Source of the DNA: Amaurobius ferox | Lineage: Eukaryota; Arthropoda; Arachnida; Araneae; Amaurobiidae | NCBI GenBank assembly: GCA_951213105.1 | Contig: OX578134.1 | Coordinates: forward strand, 139,537,793 to 139,601,792 | Direction of reading: 5' to 3' | Length of the DNA stretch: 64,000 bases | Part shown: positions 13,165 to 26,265 of the stretch, piece by piece | How the letters are laid out: every line of letters begins with the position of its first letter | Numbering within the stretch: position 1 is the stretch's first letter | Notes under the pieces: model-generated | The model's input: the letters and a program-made list of their open reading frames with translations, nothing else | What the model was told of the DNA's origin: nothing | Database searches by the model: none | Program-made: the position numbers and the translations under genes

Positions 13165-14683
13165 TGTCGTGACGGAATTCGTCACTTATGTGTAAATTGT
13201 AAAATTACATTATTTCTTAAACTTCTATATTTATACTTATTTAAATTGTGACCCGGAATCCTCTTGTCATGTGTATATATATTTTATCATCTTTAAATGT
13301 AATTAATTCTGTGCAGAAATTGTGGCCATTTTCCTTTCATAAAAGGATATTCTTTCACACACTCGAGGAATAGCGACCGTTAGTTCAAGACCACACGTGT
13401 TTGCTGGCGGCGACAGATGTCTTCGTTCTTTTTGTTTTGCTTTTCGGGTGACGCGACGTTGTGCAAAATTTCTCGGTGCAGATATACGTGCCTTCCTGAA
13501 ATGTCATTGGATGGGCTGGACCCTGGAGAAGAATTTGAATACAAGTGATTTTGTATTGGTGGAAAGATGAGGATGTGAACCTTCCGTGATTTTCCATTGG
13601 CCGGGCTCTAAATCCTTCCGGAGTGTTTAAAAAGTGGTGTGAATTGTAATTCTGGGCACTCTCCCTGAAAAACATCTTCGAACCCACGTTCGGCTCGGGG
13701 CTCAATCCTGATGTTGGGTTACCGTATTCGTGGGTTGGGAGAGTCGCCATTGCCGCCACCGTCGCCACTGCTTGACCGGAGCATTGCTGATGCCGAACCT
13801 CGACGTCCATGCTTGCCGCCGTTGACCGTCCGGGAACCTCCTCTTCCGGATGCCTGAAGACAGTTTCCTGTCAGAGTCCTTGATGAAGCCTGGACCCTGT
13901 GCGGGCCGCTGCTTGTATTATATCTGCTGCGTGCTTGCCGCCTTATTTTTGGTCGGGAAAAGATTCTCCCCTAGGGTTCGTTTGGTGGATGTTCGACGAT
14001 GACTTTCCTTGTGTCCTTCCAGATATGGAGGTAAGCGTCATTTTCGGTAAATGGAGGCTGAGGAGCCTCCGTCTGTCCTCGTGTCATCGGACTGTTTCTC
14101 AAGACCTCCCAAGATCCTCTAAGCTAATTATTTAATTAAATTGATCCTCTAAAGTATCATTAAATTAGAATTGATATAGATAATATTTAAAATACTATAA
14201 GCTATTCTCGAGTGTGCTGCCTCTCTTTTGACAATACCATATTAAATTAATAATAGAATATCTGATATTTATAAGTTATACTGTTGCTTAATGATATATA
14301 GAAATGAATATTTATTTCCGGCTAAGAGCTGATGATATTTAGTGAAGTGTGGTCCATTGGTGTGAGAGCTGAGATAGATTCAGCTGTTTGTAATTGTGAC
14401 TCCCTATAACTTCAGTTTTAATAAATAGAAATTTAACCTAAATTTGAGTATTTATTTAGGAGTTTATTGTGCTCTTGAAATTGCTTAAAGTGTTTTCAGC
14501 TGCTGGTGAGACCTTCAAGGTAAAGGGTTAATATGTTTATTTTGGAATTTGTTTGGGTTTGTTTCGCAGGTCATCAGTTGGGTTTCACCCACTGACGGGA
14601 GGAGTGTTTCGGACCTGGGTATGAAATTGCGAGAAAGTTAGACTTTCTCGGTCAGTCGTGCCCAGCGGGAAACCGTTGCGACC
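13165..14683 (+). mobile_element. LTR-like insertion (solo LTR candidate)
   Basis: About 1.52 kb absent from the other copy of the duplicated segment. It begins TGTCGTGACGG and ends CCGTTGCGACC; the ends are short imperfect inverted repeats, as in Ty3/Gypsy or BEL LTRs (the final base is C where A is usual). The 4-bp flank CTAT is repeated on both sides (13161-13164 and 14684-14687). It is GC-richer than its surroundings and carries AATAAA near 14420. No gag or pol is present, so if it is an LTR it is solitary. The 141- and 78-residue frames inside have no recognised domain. Confidence 0.65.
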
Positions 14684-14793
14684 CTATAATGGTCACTAAT
14701 AGTCGTTACGTCTTAAAATCTCAAACTGAGATTATATTGTCATTTATTGTCTAAATATATTGAAAACTAATGTGGATGAATCTTCTCAATTAA

Positions 14794-15550
14794 ATAGGAT
14801 GATTAAAAACAGATTGGCCAAACTTTACGAGGGGGTTGTATACAACAAACCAAGAATTTTCCATCGTAGTTTACCGGGTCGGAAATGAAACGTAAAGGCG
14901 CCAGTGACCTTAATGGTGGAAACGATGATGCGAGACGAAAACACAAGAATAGCTTAGAAGCAATAAAATGACATTTAATAAACAATAATTACAGAAATGG
15001 CTCACAAGAGCGAACGTCAACCTGAATGCACGTCTCACAGCGGCGATGGAGGAATTAAATAGATAACTGTCTCGAATAGAGTAGGGATGTCGATCACTCC
15101 GGCAGCAGCGGCTAAAATTCTGGTGACGAGCTCTTCTTCAGTGAAGTATCATAGACGAGACTCTTGAGATATGCTCATAAAAAGAAGCCGAGACACTACA
15201 GATCGAGCGATCGTGGAGGCCATGCTATGGGCCCATCTCGCCCAATTCATCGGCCCGGTAAAAGTGACGTCCAGATAGTTCCTCACTTCTCGCCCAATTA
15301 CGAAAATTTTCAAAAGGGTTCTTCTTCTTCCCCAGATGAAATTTGTGTACGTGGTTTTTTCACCAACCAGAAAATAACAACTAGAATTTCGTTTTTAATG
15401 TTGCTGAGCCCCCGCTTCCCAACGAGTCAGCGTCCTGTAACTCCTTTACGTTTCATTTCCGACCTTGTAAACTTTGAAGAAAAATGCTTGGTTTGGTATT
15501 AACTACCACCTCATAAAGTTTGGCTCATCTTTTTTTAATCACCCTGTATA
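14794..15550. mobile_element. Non-autonomous Tc1/mariner-type element (MITE)
   Basis: About 750 bp, absent from the other duplicate copy. The left end and the reverse complement of the right end match over about 110 bp: both read roughly 'gattaaaaa-agat-ggccaaactttacgagg' and both contain 'ggtcggaaatgaaacgtaaagg'. The right end closes with ACCCTGTA, so the terminus is the common TACAGGGTG type with a TA target. The GC-rich interior encodes no transposase. Confidence 0.75.
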
Positions 15551-16735
15551 TGGCGTCTAGTCTGAATGTGGCCAATAGCTAAAATGGTATCAAGGTAATC
15601 GTGTATTTTTATGCATATGTTTTGGAAAACCTAAGGGAACTACACCATTAGACAACTTCAGGGGTTGTCTCTTTCGTATGGGATGCGGGGGGGGATACTT
15701 TTTTTCTTATTAGAAATCTGAAGAAATTATTTGTGAATAGAATCTGCTTGCATCCTCAATTTTGTTCAATTTTGTGTGATAACATTTATTTTCATCTTTT
15801 TTCTTGCGCCACTGTTCTATCGGTGAAGGCATTAAAAATTTCTTCTCCTCATAATGTCTCCAGAATTTTTTTCTTTCTGTCGAAAATTAACACATTACTT
15901 AAGGATTTAAACAACAAATACACTAAAGACGCAGACATAAAATTGTTGCTCATTAGTTTTTATGATATGTGTTTACAGTGGATAAACTTATTTTACCATG
16001 TTAACTAAATCTTAGTTCATATTACAAAGACACGCAATATATTCAAATATTAGATGGCATAAGATGAAAGAACTTCACCCGATATTTATGTTATATAAAT
16101 AATTCTTCAAAAATATCACACATTTTAAGAAATAATTTTGTAAATGTATAAAGCCAATATTTTAATTTTTCAATTTCCCATCTCCTTTAGAGAGATAGGG
16201 ATAACAAACATTATGGATATCTGTAAGGTTTAAAGATAAACATCAAACCGCAACCGAAGGTTTATTTTCAAACAAAATTCTGTATTGATATTGTATCCTG
16301 TTCTTCAGAAGACAATTCTTTGGAGTAAAAAATGAAGTAGTAGTTTTTCATGTAATCAATTGCAATGAAAAGAGCAAAAGTGGATTGTAAAAGTTTCCAG
16401 GAAGTGCGAGTAAACACTACAATCACAGTCTTCAATTTGAAACGATATGTTTTCTTGGAGAACATAAAAGGCGGACTTGATCCCCAAAGCTTTATTTTTG
16501 TCGAAATGGAATGAAATCGACTTCGTTGCAAATTTCCCCTTTTATATTTCGTAGGATGTTCTCAGCAAGCCAATACTACGTGAAATGAAAGTGTTTTCAG
16601 TGCAATTTTACAAAGATTTAAGGGAAAGTCAAAAGTGTGTTGCTTAAAACTTTTATTATTAAACTGTTAATGTAAAAGCATTATAGAAGTTTCTTATAAA
16701 TTGAAAATAATTTGCATGTATGTAATATGGAATAA
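15535..16735 (+). repeat. Third copy of the 1.1-kb repeated segment
   Basis: Colinear with 7740-8900 and, more weakly, with 3400-4400. See the shared words listed for the second copy. The frames at 15733 (plus) and 16268 (minus) are incidental. Confidence 0.7.
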
Positions 16736-16744
16736 ATGCTATAC

Positions 16745-19150
16745 TTATTCACATTGTTTTAAATGTTTATGTAACAAATTTGCAATTTAATTTTAATATT
16801 AATACTATTTTTTTATGAAATGCATATTATTTTTTTCAACAGAATAATACATATTAACTTTATATTAACTTGAATGGTTTAATCAAAGAATGAAATTGTT
16901 CACTACTAAGCTACATTGGAACCCATGTTAAATAGGCTTTGTTTAGGTGAATTTTTCTCAAAAGATATTCAATATTTTATGCAAAATGTTAATTAGTTGG
17001 AAACTTTTATTAGGAACTTATTCATGCTTTAGCGAAAGCTTGTATCAATGCTTTACATGTTTGAATATTTAAAAAAAAATAATGTGCATTTCATAATTTT
17101 ACCCTACCCAACAGCACATTTTAAATGTTAATTATTTTTAAAAATTATAGAAAGTTATATACTCTTAAGCCGCTTGGTTTTTTATATAAATACATTATAA
17201 GTATAACTGGATAAAGTAACAGATTGAAACCTTTGACAGCTTTTGGAAAATAATGTACCTAAACTCTGGAAAAGTAAATTTTGAGAGAAACGCTTTTAAA
17301 GCAAAAAAATAACAATTTTTATACCTGTAAGTATTTATTAACTAATTTTCAACAGAATAGGAAGGTTCATATGGATCTTCTTCCTCCAGAAAATCCTTTT
17401 CTATAATTTTTTTCTTTTATTTATTTTTATGACAAGCTTTTGTTTTCAGTTTCATCTGTTTTTCATTGCGTTACCAAAAACAAGTGAAATACCAGGATAT
17501 TTCATAACCTGTACATGATCATTCCTGGTTCAATTCCAGCGGTCATCAAAACATAACGTTTTACAATTTTTCCTTTATTGAAGCTGTCAACAGCTTCATG
17601 TACACCGATGTCAGTGGTTTGATCGAAAGATACATGATTTTTGGTAGACGAGATTAAAAAATTTTGTTTAATGATCTATATTTGCACATTCACAAAAAAT
17701 TGGCTTAATTTCAGGCATTATTACGGATATGTGACCATTAATTTCGACATGGAACTCAAGCACATCACGGGAGGATTAACAGGGAATAAAAGATGATGAC
17801 AGCCAGTCTTGCATTATATTAGATTATGAAAACTGATAACAGCCAGTCTTGCATTATATTAGATTATGAAAACTGATAACAGCCAGTCTTGCATTATATT
17901 ATCTGCATTATATTATGCAAAGACAATTTCGAAGGAGCATATTTGACCAGATTAATAACAGGTGCAGCGGTTGTAACAGATGCAGCGGCAAAAACTACAG
18001 ATTATTCAGACTAGCTTGACCTCGAGCAACTGAAGTAGAGCAAACAGAAGTCAATCGGAAACCAAAGCTTGGGACGAGTCAATAGGCACCAAGTGTACTG
18101 TCCAAACAGATACAAGTGGCCACGGCGTGCTATCACCTTCTCCCAACATGGACCAAATAACGTTTCCTGAGTTACTATGGTTGGCAGGTAGAAATTTGCA
18201 ATGTGTGTTTGACTATTTGCTTAGTTGGCCAAATGATGGACATAATTTAACAAGTATGTAGACATTTTAGAAATTTCTGCAGATACTGTTTGCAAAAATG
18301 CGAAGGAAGCTGTAAAAGCTGCAGCTGAACATATTGATTTGTGACTTGGCAACCAAGCTTTATGAAGAAGTATTTACAATATCGAAAGTTGAATACATAG
18401 ACCATGTACAGAAAATAATGGATACTACACTGAGGAAGGTTAAAATGAAAAGTTTAAAAATGAAACTCTGCCATGACAAAAGCTGGTTTGGAAAGAACAG
18501 ATCCACTTATGCACTGATTTTGAACATTAAACATATTACGGTTATGACAATATTAGAAAATTATAAATGTTATATGGTATGAAATTTTTCATTTGTTTTC
18601 TTGCGATATTATTTATCCGTCATGGTAATATCACGATACTTTCCCCAATATTAATGGTTTGTGTCTGGAAGGCATACAAATTTGGTGTAAGTACCCTATC
18701 ATTGAAATCCCTGGAATTGGCTATTACCTTAGCACTTAGTTTCATATTTCACCATGGTATCCACTTAGCTGCTGGTCGCTGTAAGAAAGTATATAATTAA
18801 TCAAATCAATAGAGGCGTATAGACTAACACACACTCGATACAATTGTATTTCTGGGATATATACATTATTTATTCAAATATTTAATATTCACACATATAA
18901 TATTTACGCTCCATTCCTTTCGTGATAATTGGAATATTTTTTGCTTTAGTAATTCATGCTGTTATCAACTTTCTATCAAAATTAATAAAAATACATTGCA
19001 CACACATTACGTTCTCTCGAGGATTGACAGGGTGCTTTCTCAAAATTTTAGGTAGATAACAGTATTGGAATCAAAGTGAATATTATTTTCTAGACTTTTG
19101 TTGGTACGTCAATATCATATCTTTCACCAGCATTTCATCGATCCAGCATT
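16745..19150. other. Stretch present in only one duplicate copy
   Basis: The other copy passes directly from the equivalent of 16740 to that of 19160, so these 2.4 kb are an insertion here or a deletion there. It contains the 40-bp tandem repeat at 17799-17899. Frames at 18334 (82 residues) and 18567 (77 residues) overlap and show no recognisable domain; a decayed retrogene or transposon is possible but not supported. Confidence 0.5.
17799..17899. repeat. 40-bp tandem repeat, about 2.5 copies
   Basis: Perfect copies of a 40-bp unit starting ACAGCCAGTCTTGC at 17799 and 17839, plus a partial copy from 17879. Confidence 0.95.
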
Positions 19151-19159
19151 TCACTGTAA

Positions 19160-22100
19160 AAAAGACTCTGTATTTTGCTTTGGAGATTTGTCCGTAGGGG
19201 CGAAAAGTTTCATAAATGTATTACCACTTGCTTAATCCTTGCCTATGCATCTCAGGGCATATGCATATCTAGTACTAATTTCTTAGAATTGACTTTGTTG
19301 GTTAGCTTTGGAGTTGTAACGTATTATTTTATATGAACATAATGCACAACATATTTGCAATTTAATCGCTAAGCCTATTCTTCTTCCGACAGTTATAATT
19401 ATACATTCTCTACATTTCGTCCACACGAATGCATTTGAAGTATTAGAAATCAGTAAAAATATAAATCTATTATTTAATTGGAATTTTTCTGGTTCTTGAA
19501 TTCTTCATATTTATTTAAAGGTTTGATCAACTTTCCTTTTCAGCAATATATTTTCAATAGACATGTCTTTTTCCAAAAAGTCTACCTAGTCGAAACATGG
19601 CTAATTGTTATTAATTCATAAATGAAGAAAAATGTCCGCAAAAATACATAGAAAGAGCTTCACATATAAAAATACACACTCTTCACATATAATAAGATCT
19701 TATAAATAAATTCGAAACATGCATGTTCAATCAAGTTGCAGTTACAGTTAATGTAATAATAAACACACCAAAGTTGCAGTTACAGTTAAAACTTTAAGAA
19801 TACACCTTTTTCTAATCTGAATGTGAAATTTAAATCCGTGTTCAAAACCAAAATATTTGCAAAATTAAGCGAAAGGAAATAAAAAAAATGCCAAATTTTT
19901 GAAAGCACAATTTATTAAATTTTTTTTAAATATTTCTATTACTCAGATTTTCTTATGCAACAGGTAGTTATAAAGGTAATATTGCAAACTTTTAGAGAAG
20001 CTTATTAAAACGAAATGTGAATTTTTGGTAGGGATCCCCTTTAAAATAAACTTAGTAAAGCAAGATATAATTTAAGTGTTAAAACAATCGGCATGTTCAA
20101 AATGACATAATGTATAAACGTATGAATATAATAATTAATTACTAAATATTGTCTAAAATTTCCCCTTTATAAAGAATATTGCGATACTGACTTAATTTAT
20201 ATAAAATTATCTATACACTGTTTAAAATTGGTAAACGGTGTGTTTATTATGAGAGTTTGTATTTACCAATAAAAACACTTTTTTCTCTTTTATATTCTTT
20301 ACACAATATCATGTAGTACCTGGCATTACTACAACTAATGTAAACTATATGATCATGTATTTTAAGTTTTCAATGGATTTGTTTTACTTTTTATACAATA
20401 ATTATATATCAATAAAGATTAAATATTATAATTTTTGAATGTTCTAGTGTTAATTTAGAAATTTTCAAATAAATTTTATATTAATGCATACATGATATAC
20501 CTTACAATCGTTCCATTTGAAATAACTTTATTAGAAAACCAAGCATTGACGGTTTTTGTCAAGTTTAACGTTAACAAAAACCGTCAAGTTTAAAATATTT
20601 TATAGTAAATTTATTGTATGTATTGTAGTATTTACACTTTGAAAGTTTCATACTAAATATGTAAAATATTTAGAATATATCTTTCAAAGTGTAAATACTT
20701 GTACAAAATTAGTACTAAACATCATATCATTTTTTAAAACATATTACTAAAATAAGAACACAATTACTACGTATTACTAAAATAATAGATACGTAAAACA
20801 CCGCATAGCGCCGCAGATAGTTGAACATACCTGGATAGATGAAAAACAAAAAACAAACCATATCATTATTTATTGGCATAGGAACTAACTTTTAAAGATA
20901 TATACGTATGAAATATATTGATTTTCACAGACTGCGTCTATTCAAAAAGTTATACTTCATTGAAATCTTTAGATGCACTTTCATTTTCCAAGTAACGAAA
21001 AAAATGGATAAAATATTTTCTTTACAGAAGACGTTTTTGTAAAATCGAATTTATTCAAACAATTACTAGAAGCGAAACTAATTAATTTTCTAAATTACTT
21101 TGTACCGAATTAGAAATATTTCAATAAAACTTCATTTGAAAAATTACTGTGAAATTTCTCTTTGCAATGGTGAGATTAATGAATTATTTTTATTGCAATC
21201 TAGTTTTTTTTTCTTCAGAGAAATATTTTGACGCTGAAAACATAATCTCATCTTAACTTTTTTAAAGAAATTGTTTTAGTGTGCTTAAAAAGCGGTTTCT
21301 TGCTTAATGTAAGCCTTAGAGAAATCGATTTTTATTTCCATTTTCTAAAAACGATCTGCAATGTTCTTAACAAAATCTGCTTAACCTCTGTAACCAGTTT
21401 GTTGTTCTAAATAAAATGAAATAAAACTAAAATATTACCCGTGGGGATTTCAATGGCATTGTCAATTTATAAAACTGTATTTAGAAAGTGTAAATATAAG
21501 CTCTCTTGAAGGTAGAATTTTACATCATTACGAACAATATTTGTTATGCGCTTAAAGAAGTGATTGTAGAAAATAATTGTTCGAATGCTTAAATATATGG
21601 AAAATGGTGTACATATTCGTGCATTTAAAATTTTTCTTGTGAATGATCATATTCAGACAAAAGTATACGTATCAGAGTGTATCACTCCTGGATCCTCCTG
21701 AGCTCATAAACATTTTAAAAATAAGTAATCACTCTGCCATTACAGATACAAACACTTATAAAATTATGTCGTTATGCAAAGCATATTTTAATATGATATA
21801 TCCAATAGCATATTTTAATATGACATACAATTTTAATTTAGGAATCCAACAACTTGATGACTATGTTACTTCATAAAAGGAGATATCTCTGTCCTTAAAT
21901 CTGTACGCAGATACTACAGAATCCGAATAGTTATGTCTCGGCCTTATATATGAGTATTATTAGATTTGTAATTAGATTTTTAGTTATTTTACAGACTTGA
22001 ATTTCCTTTGTGATCGTTATAAACAGCATAAGACGCATGGAGTTTGATGAGAGTTGGAGAAGACTCGTCGCATTAAAAATATTCTAAATAGTCGATAAAA

Positions 22101-23830
22101 AGTGGTAAACCAAGTGGTAAACAAATTGATACGACCGAAAATACAAATTTTAAAATTCAAGAAGACGACGGTCATCAATCTTGATTATGATCACATTGGT
22201 GCCAGCACCAAATCCTACAATGAAAATTTCATTCATTACTGGTACTCCCTTATGTAATAAGGTAAAATTCTCCTTATCAAAATTACTACACTAGGACTTA
22301 CCTATGATGCCTTCACTAAGGGTGGAGCATGTAAACTCCCGGTTCTCAGGCAGGAGAGACAAACACACAAAATATAAATAAATACACTTAACTAAATTGA
22401 CATATTTTATTCAATGTTTTAAGTTATAGATATCCATTTTAGTCTTGATAAATAATACTATTCAAAAATCCATTATTATAATATATCTAACACTGACAAT
22501 ATTTCATTAATACACATATTTACACACATAATATAATTGACATATATTTTAAAACACTTTCTTTTAAGCTAACGAAACTCAAATCAGTTCTATTAGTTTA
22601 AACTACAAGAACTCGTATTACACAGTGACTCGTGCGAACTGATTGTTCATTATTAGAATAACCGTTAAATGTGTGCCTTCCGTGCTAATTAGAGACAAGT
22701 GAAACCTAATTACCTCTTCTCTTTTGCATTCAACACTTATTCGTGCAATCCTTATGCTGTACGATACTATTGCACATCACATATTTGCAACAAGCTTTCA
22801 TTTTAGCGCTCACATTAGATATATTTTTGCACAAAACCAAGAGACATGTTGCTAGTTCGTTCGAAAATGGAAGTCTGCTGAACTTTCTGGAACAAAATTT
22901 TGGGGCGCTTTTTTCCTTCCCCCATTGGTTTCCTACCACTTCTACCATTTGTCGTTGATGCAGAAGGGGATGACCACTGTTTATGTATGATTGTGTTGCA
23001 ATTGGTTCCCTCTGCTGCATTTAGATAGCTCATTATTTTTCTTGGCATTTGTAATTGGGGGTGAAACATGTAATACAAATATTGTATTACACCTTGCTTG
23101 CCATAAAGAATTCGAATGCTATCAAAATCGGTTTTTTATATAATTACTTCTTTATCACACTCGCCTCCAAGTAAATTGAGAATGAATATAAATTCTAAAA
23201 TTATGAAAATAAATATAATTGTAAAATTAATATTTGAAAATGTGACTCAAATATAAATGTAAATAATTATGTGAGAAAAATCAAAGGTGTCGTTAATAAC
23301 TCGTTTACTTAGTGCTTATCTTTTACGAATTAGGTTTATTTACAGATAGATGCCGGACTGCACAGCAGGTGGGTTCTATGTTGGAAGCCTGTCTTTTACG
23401 TACTATTATCATCACGGATTTATATAGTTATTAATTACGAATTAAATAGTATTTCCACCAAATTTAATGGTTAATAAATACTCTTTGCTTCCCCCTAATA
23501 TATTATTTTCACCACACTTTCATCATTAAATGAAGCTTTATTTTCTCTGCTACAGTTAGATTTGATATCTTCCACGACAAAGACACCATATTCCGTAATC
23601 TGCATATGCATTCGCAACAGTGAACATCATTTTCGCATATTCATTTGATACGTTATTGGAGCATACTGCTTATTAATACTTATTTTATTTCATTAATGCT
23701 TATGTTGATCGTATTTAAACTTAATGTCACCTGCCACTATCTATCTTTCTTGTAAATAGAGTAAAATAAATAAATAAAGCACGGCCTTTATTTTACTTTA
23801 AGTATAAATTACTATATTGTTTGATGGCGA
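19160..23830 (+). repeat. Segmental duplication unit B
   Basis: Colinear with 8950-12570 but longer, because of an insertion-like stretch at about 22253-23095. Similarity ends near 23830 ('aagcacggcctttattttacttt'). Copies have drifted by substitutions and many short indels, so the duplication is old. No gene is supported. Confidence 0.8.
22253..23095. mobile_element. Insertion in duplication unit B, type unknown
   Basis: Unit A goes from its 'gcagatactactttacttg' directly to 'aggaattcgaatg', whereas unit B carries about 840 bp between the equivalent points. The ends contain 'tgtaataag' and 'tattacacc', a very short possible inverted pair, not enough to name a class. Overlapping frames at 22730-23078 have no recognised domain. 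Confidence 0.45.
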
Positions 23831-24553
23831 CAAAAGTGAGGCAAATTGACGAAAGCAGTCAGATACTAAATTGTAGAGTATTATCTAATTAGGAGGGATC
23901 AACAACGAAACTGTTACAGAATGTATTTATATATTTGACTAATACAGTTATTTGCAATTGCTGTCAAATTCGGGATAAAACAATCTTATTTCCAGTGAAA
24001 GTAATTTACACGTGTTATTATTTTTCCAAATGACAACAAGCATATGGACATGTTCGACGGTTTGAATCTTTTTTACGTTATTCGCTTTTAATAAAGTAGA
24101 AAATTATGATATTTTAAAATATTATTTTGCAGTATACACAATATACACTTTATACACAATATTTTTGTCTTATTTTATAACTTTCAGCATTAGAATAAAA
24201 TTTCCACATGTTCACCTTAGATATAAGCGTACAATTAGGTCTGATTCACAGAGCTTCAGCCATTATTCCGTAATCACTTTAAAAGATAATATCAAAACCG
24301 ATTTAATGAGATAATTCTGAGTCGTTTTATTGAGGTAAATAATACTATATAAAATTGATAATACCAATATTATTTTTGAAGGTGCAATTGATATAAAAAT
24401 TTTAAACTTATATATATATATATTTTCTATTTATTAACGTTCATTGAACAAAAATTTTTTCAGTGATTTTTCACGAGTACTCACTAGAATCATATGTACA
24501 GCGTTATAATATATCAAACTGCTGCTTGTAAAATAAAAACTTTCAGAACGACC

Positions 24554-24676
24554 TTGAATAAAGTGTCATCTTTCTTGAATAAAGTGTCATCTTTCTTGAT
24601 TAAAGTGTCATCTTTCTTGAATAAAGTGTCATCTTTCTTGATTAAAGTGTCATCTTTCTTGAATAAAGTGACCTTG
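24554..24676. repeat. 21-bp minisatellite
   Basis: Nearly six copies of a 21-bp unit TTGAATAAAGTGTCATCTTTC, some with GATTAAAG in place of GAATAAAG, alternating in part. Because 21 is a multiple of three it yields a seven-residue repeating frame, which should not be read as a gene. Confidence 0.95.
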
Positions 24677-24684
24677 AAAATGTG

Positions 24685-24844
24685 TCACCTTACTGACATA
24701 TGTCTTCTTTATTCAGTCAACTTTTTGACATATGTCTGATTTTGTCAGTCACCTTACTGACTTATGACTGATTTATTCAGTCACCTTACTGACATATGCC
24801 TGATTTATTCAGTCATCTTACTAGCATGCGCCTTATTTATTCAA
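24685..24844. repeat. 32-bp minisatellite
   Basis: Five tandem 32-bp units beginning TCACCTTACTGACATATG, at 24685, 24717, 24749, 24781 and 24813, with a few substitutions each. It starts 8 bp after the 21-bp array and has an unrelated unit. Both arrays contain 'ttattcagtca' or 'gaataaagtg' type words. Confidence 0.93.
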
Positions 24845-25269
24845 GGAAGTTTTGAAATCCTTGAAATTCACAGCCTATTGAAAATTCCATCATTTAGCAA
24901 CAATGCACTTTGAAGACTCAATTGATAGGAATATTTGATAAATATTTATTACCTTCCATATACAGATATCATTCGATCCATTGTCAATTCCTGTTAAATA
25001 GACAATGCTCTACAACTTTTTAAATTATTAAAAGTGGTTGCAACACTTTTATGCAAGATCTGATAAAAGTACTGCAATTACGTTTTTTCGATCGAGAAAT
25101 AACATTTTACTTAAATGGACCTAATATATGGATCTCATGGAACTTTTTCTACAAGTTATCGAGATGCTTAAGGTATTTCCCAAGAATGTACAGTGCTAGA
25201 ATAATCAGTAATTTAAACACATGGTATCTACCTCTTGCTATCTGGTGTGACTTATTTCCTTTCATTATA

Positions 25270-25863
25270 TACAGGGTATTTCAAAACTAGTGTAACAAAC
25301 TGTCAGGGGTGTTAGAACAGTCCGAAACAAACACTTTTCATCATAGAAGGCATGTTCGCAAGGGAAAAGGTTTCGCACTAGAGGATACTTTTGATTTCTC
25401 CACACACAAGCAGTCTTACGCAACAGAAAATGCGAACTGGCACGAAACATCAAATCAAAGCTTTATTTAAGACAAAACAATTGCATGTCAGCGCTGAAAG
25501 ATTCCCTTTCAGACAGTTAGCGTTGCAAGCGAGAAAAAATTCATGACCGGGAACCCGCCTGTTTGGGAAGCGCCCTCGGTAAAGACTTTGAGCTTCCCTG
25601 CCATTACCTTTGACAAATCCGTAGAAAGAATGCATGTCAGCCTTCTCCTCATTGGTATATGTACCCATTCCAAGTAGCTAATGACCTTACATGCGAAAAC
25701 CACCACTTTTATACGAGTGCTTGAAAGAGCCTTCTAGTGCCCAAAATTCCAACTAGAGTCAACTACTTCTCTTGCGGCCATGCATTCTATGATGCAAACT
25801 GTTTGTTTCGATATGTTCTATACCCCCTGAAAGTTTGTTGCATTAGTTTTGAAACACCCAGTA
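25270..25863. mobile_element. Non-autonomous mariner-type element (MITE)
   Basis: About 590 bp flanked by TA. The left end (TACAGGGTATTTCAAAACTA) and the inverted right end (TACTGGGTGTTTCAAAACTA) match over about 110 bp, including 'acaaact-tcaggggt', 'gaaacaaaca' and 'catcatagaa-gcatg'. The interior is GC-richer than the flanks and codes for nothing recognised; the short frames inside are incidental. Confidence 0.8.
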
Positions 25864-25964
25864 CATTTCGAGAACAATATCTCACTAAACTAAGAGCACA
25901 TTTCAAGAACATTTTCTCCCGTAACTAAGTTTATGTCCCCAAATTTTTGACTACACAGTAAATC

Positions 25965-26265
25965 CCTTGTAGAATCCTTCTGGAAACACTGTCAATCCAT
26001 GTAGCATTGGTTTATTGTTGATAAAGTCGGAAAAGGAACAAAAACTAATTACAGCGGGAAAAATTCTATTATACTTTCACAGAAAAGAAATAATTAAGTC
26101 CACCTTTTACATTCTTTCAGAAAGCATTTCATTTCAAATTGATGGATGTGATTGTAGTACTCACTCGCAGTCCTTGAAAGTGATTGGGATACAGTTCTTC
26201 TCTTATTGATGCAGTTGATTGCATATGAAGCGACTTCATTTCGACTCCATAGAATATTACTGCAA
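25965..26265 (-). repeat. Inverted copy of the local dispersed repeat
   Basis: Reverse-complemented, this reads with the conserved block of 8550-8870: 'caatcaactgcat', 'gcgagtgagtactacaatcacatc', 'caatttgaaatgaaatg' and 'acttgatc/acttaatt' words in the same order. It is the only copy I see in the opposite orientation and away from the duplication. Confidence 0.55.

Noticed and set aside
13385..13810. 141-residue minus-strand frame
   Set aside because: Lies within the GC-rich LTR-like insertion, where stop codons are rarer; no domain and no gene context.
18334..18800. Two overlapping frames of 82 and 77 residues
   Set aside because: No motif, no conserved copy, and start within AT-rich single-copy DNA; too weak to call a host gene.
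24494..24739. Open frame with seven-residue repeats
   Set aside because: The repeats come from the 21-bp minisatellite (a multiple of three), not from protein selection.
24554..24844. CRISPR-like array
   Set aside because: Repeats are directly tandem without spacers, in a eukaryotic context.
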